A stretch of DNA of 42,918 nucleotides from Promethearchaeota archaeon (GTDB lineage Archaea > Asgardarchaeota > Lokiarchaeia > Sigyniarchaeales > SOKP01): the NCBI GenBank assembly GCA_019894855.1, contig JAGXNS010000008.1, positions 341-43,258 on the forward strand, given 5' to 3'. This document shows, piece by piece, positions 41,915 through 42,918 of this stretch (its first letter is position 1; each line of letters starts with the position of its first letter). The position numbers and the translations under genes are program-made. Below the pieces are notes generated by a model. That model saw nothing but the letters and a program-made list of their open reading frames with translations. It made no database searches and had not been told where the DNA came from.

Positions 41915-42382
41915 ATGACAAATAAAGAAGGTTTAAAACCTTTTGAATTACGGCGCTACCCCATTGTTCCTTTGATAGGTGTTGGCGTGTTGTTAACCCG
42001 GAATAATTCTTTATTACTAGTGAAAAGGAAATATGAGCCCGATGCGGGTTATTGGTCAATTCCCGGAGGACACTTGGATCTGGGTGAAAAAGTTGAAAGC
42101 GCTGCAGAAAGAGAGGGTTTTGAAGAAACCGGTTTTAAAGTGCGGGTGTCTAAATTAGCAGGTATTATAGACAAAATTATGTACGATGACAAGGGAAAAA
42201 TTGAATATCATTATGTCTTAATAAATTATTTTGTAGAACAAATTGAAGGCGATAAGGATCAACTTCCTATACCCGATTCTGACGCCTTAGACGCTAAATT
42301 TGTGCTTTTTGATGAATTAAAAAAGTATAAATTGTCCGAATCTTTAATGGAGCTTTTAAAGCAACTAAAACTAGGATTTTAA
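41915..42382 (+). CDS. Nudix hydrolase
   Basis: A 155-residue Nudix hydrolase with a complete Nudix box from G52 to G73: Gly-x5-Glu58-x7-Arg66-Glu67-x2-Glu70-Glu71-x-Gly73. The surrounding Trp-Ser-Ile-Pro-Gly-Gly-His-Leu-Asp and the C-terminal acidic helix fit nucleotide-diphosphate-linked substrates such as oxidised nucleotides or ADP-ribose, with Mg2+. It probably acts as a housecleaning enzyme. The start ATG follows a weak GAGC sequence; nothing nearby forms an operon. Confidence 0.95.
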   Translation: MTNKEGLKPFELRRYPIVPLIGVGVLLTRNNSLLLVKRKYEPDAGYWSIPGGHLDLGEKVESAAEREGFEETGFKVRVSKLAGIIDKIMYDDKGKIEYHYVLINYFVEQIEGDKDQLPIPDSDALDAKFVLFDELKKYKLSESLMELLKQLKLGF

Positions 42383-42559
42383 TAAATCTATTAGCAAAAT
42401 TTTAAGATAATTATTAAAAAGTTACGTGTTGCTTGTTTTTCGCTTTTCTAAACCCATAAAATGCAATACAAATTTTACATAAAAGTAAAGTATTAAATAC
42501 TATAATATCACATTTACACCCACAACGAAATCTAACTAAAAATTATTTAATAATTAAAA

Positions 42560-42565
42560 GAGGTG
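42560..42565 (+). promoter_or_regulatory. GAGGTG ribosome binding site before an ATT start
   Basis: GAGGTG is followed after six bases by ATT at 42572. The only canonical candidate, GTG at 42563, lies inside the ribosome-binding sequence itself and has no such site upstream. Confidence 0.5.
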
Positions 42566-42571
42566 GTAGTT

Positions 42572-42901
42572 ATTACTTTACTTTTAAATAGAATTTTTCT
42601 CCCTCCAGATCAAGCTAGCAAATTGGGAAAGAAATATATAGAATGGTTGAAAGAAAATCCTCCCGATAAAACAGTTGATAAAACACTATGTATCTTTGCG
42701 ACTTCAACTGAGGACGGCAATGTAATGGTTATTGGTATTGGTCAAATAGGAAAAGGAAAAGAAAAGGAAGCACTATCAGAAGCTACTAGGCAGAATATAT
42801 TTTTAGCTAAGGAAATTGATGGCTTAAAGTATAAAGTTGATGTTGTTCTTGATTTCACAGAAGCTTATAAGATTCTAGGAATGGACGCTCCAGAGATTTA
42901 A
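42572..42901 (+). CDS. Small conserved soluble protein, function unknown
   Basis: A 109-residue protein if started at ATT 42572 (112 from GTG 42563). It begins Thr-Leu-Leu-Leu-Asn-Arg-Ile-Phe-Leu-Pro-Pro-Asp-Gln-Ala, has a middle strand Val-Met-Val-Ile-Gly-Ile-Gly-Gln, a Glu/Lys-rich helix, and ends in Glu-Ala-Tyr-Lys-Ile-Leu-Gly-Met. The pattern fits a ferredoxin-like (dimeric alpha/beta-barrel) fold. I believe related short proteins are frequent in Asgard genomes but know no function. It is the last gene of the window. Confidence 0.75.
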   Translation: MTLLLNRIFLPPDQASKLGKKYIEWLKENPPDKTVDKTLCIFATSTEDGNVMVIGIGQIGKGKEKEALSEATRQNIFLAKEIDGLKYKVDVVLDFTEAYKILGMDAPEI

Positions 42902-42918
42902 ATCAACTCAGAATATGA

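Noticed and set aside
4218-42574. Genetic code change (ATA or ATT read as Met)
   Set aside because: Internal ATA/ATT codons are very frequent and sit where Ile/Val/Leu are expected; only the position after ribosome-binding sites is special.

Overview
The window looks like a piece of an Asgard archaeal chromosome, most likely Lokiarchaeia-like. The DNA is strongly AT-rich. Several genes are of eukaryotic-signature or Asgard-typical type: a Ras/Rab-like small GTPase (1342-1893), a probable longin/roadblock protein (33662-34426), a tandem PH/GRAM-like protein with a zinc ribbon (6661-7692), long TPR and surface-repeat proteins, and a geranylgeranyl-reductase-type flavoprotein. Translation signals are archaeal Shine-Dalgarno (GGTG/GGTGAT type) mixed with apparently leaderless starts. 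No rRNA, tRNA, CRISPR array or insertion sequence was recognised.

Layout. 0-9 kb: a membrane protein cut by the window edge, a small GTPase, a histidine phosphatase, a zinc-ribbon coiled-coil protein, two tandem MscS-type channels, a DUF1858/DUF438-hemerythrin-PAS protein, the PH/GRAM-like protein and a cold-shock protein. 9-13.3 kb: nitroreductase, then a sulfur-carrier cluster (ThiF/MoeB E1-like, TusA, PP-loop sulfurtransferase, convergent MoaD/ThiS) and an NMT1-type ligand-binding protein. 13.4-27.6 kb: a cytochrome c maturation (Ccm) island with its probable clients. 28-35.8 kb: HTH regulators, an FTR1 iron permease, a second membrane protein of the type found at the window start, a DsrE/F/H (TusDCB) set, thioredoxin, the longin-like protein and the flavoprotein. 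35.9-42.9 kb: TPR protein, YtcJ-like amidohydrolase, a UBA-like protein, dual-specificity phosphatase, Nudix hydrolase and a small conserved protein.

Main result. The Ccm island carries ccmC, a 47-aa ccmD-like gene and ccmE on the plus strand behind an Lrp-type regulator with a C-terminal Cys cluster, and ccmF, a 1513-aa surface protein, ccmA and ccmB on the minus strand. CcmG and CcmH are not found. CcmE keeps a Cys, not His, in its heme-handling region and stops one residue later. The two secreted proteins inside the island both carry, just after the signal peptide, the same single-cysteine motif His-x-x-Cys-His instead of Cys-x-x-Cys-His, followed by a similar beta-sandwich domain. In one this domain sits on a 14-repeat stalk; in the other it is fused to a four-helix, histidine-bearing membrane domain and encoded in tandem with a GlcD-like flavoprotein and an HdrD/GlcF-like iron-sulfur protein. 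I propose a reduced, thiol-pathway-independent Ccm system that attaches heme through one thioether bond, serving an electron-transfer route from the cytoplasm to the cell surface.

A second unusual signal is translational. Several genes have no ATG/GTG/TTG where the protein family begins, but have an ATT or ATA at the correct place just downstream of a Shine-Dalgarno-like sequence (positions 4218, 12268, 29543, 38447, 42572, possibly 1978).
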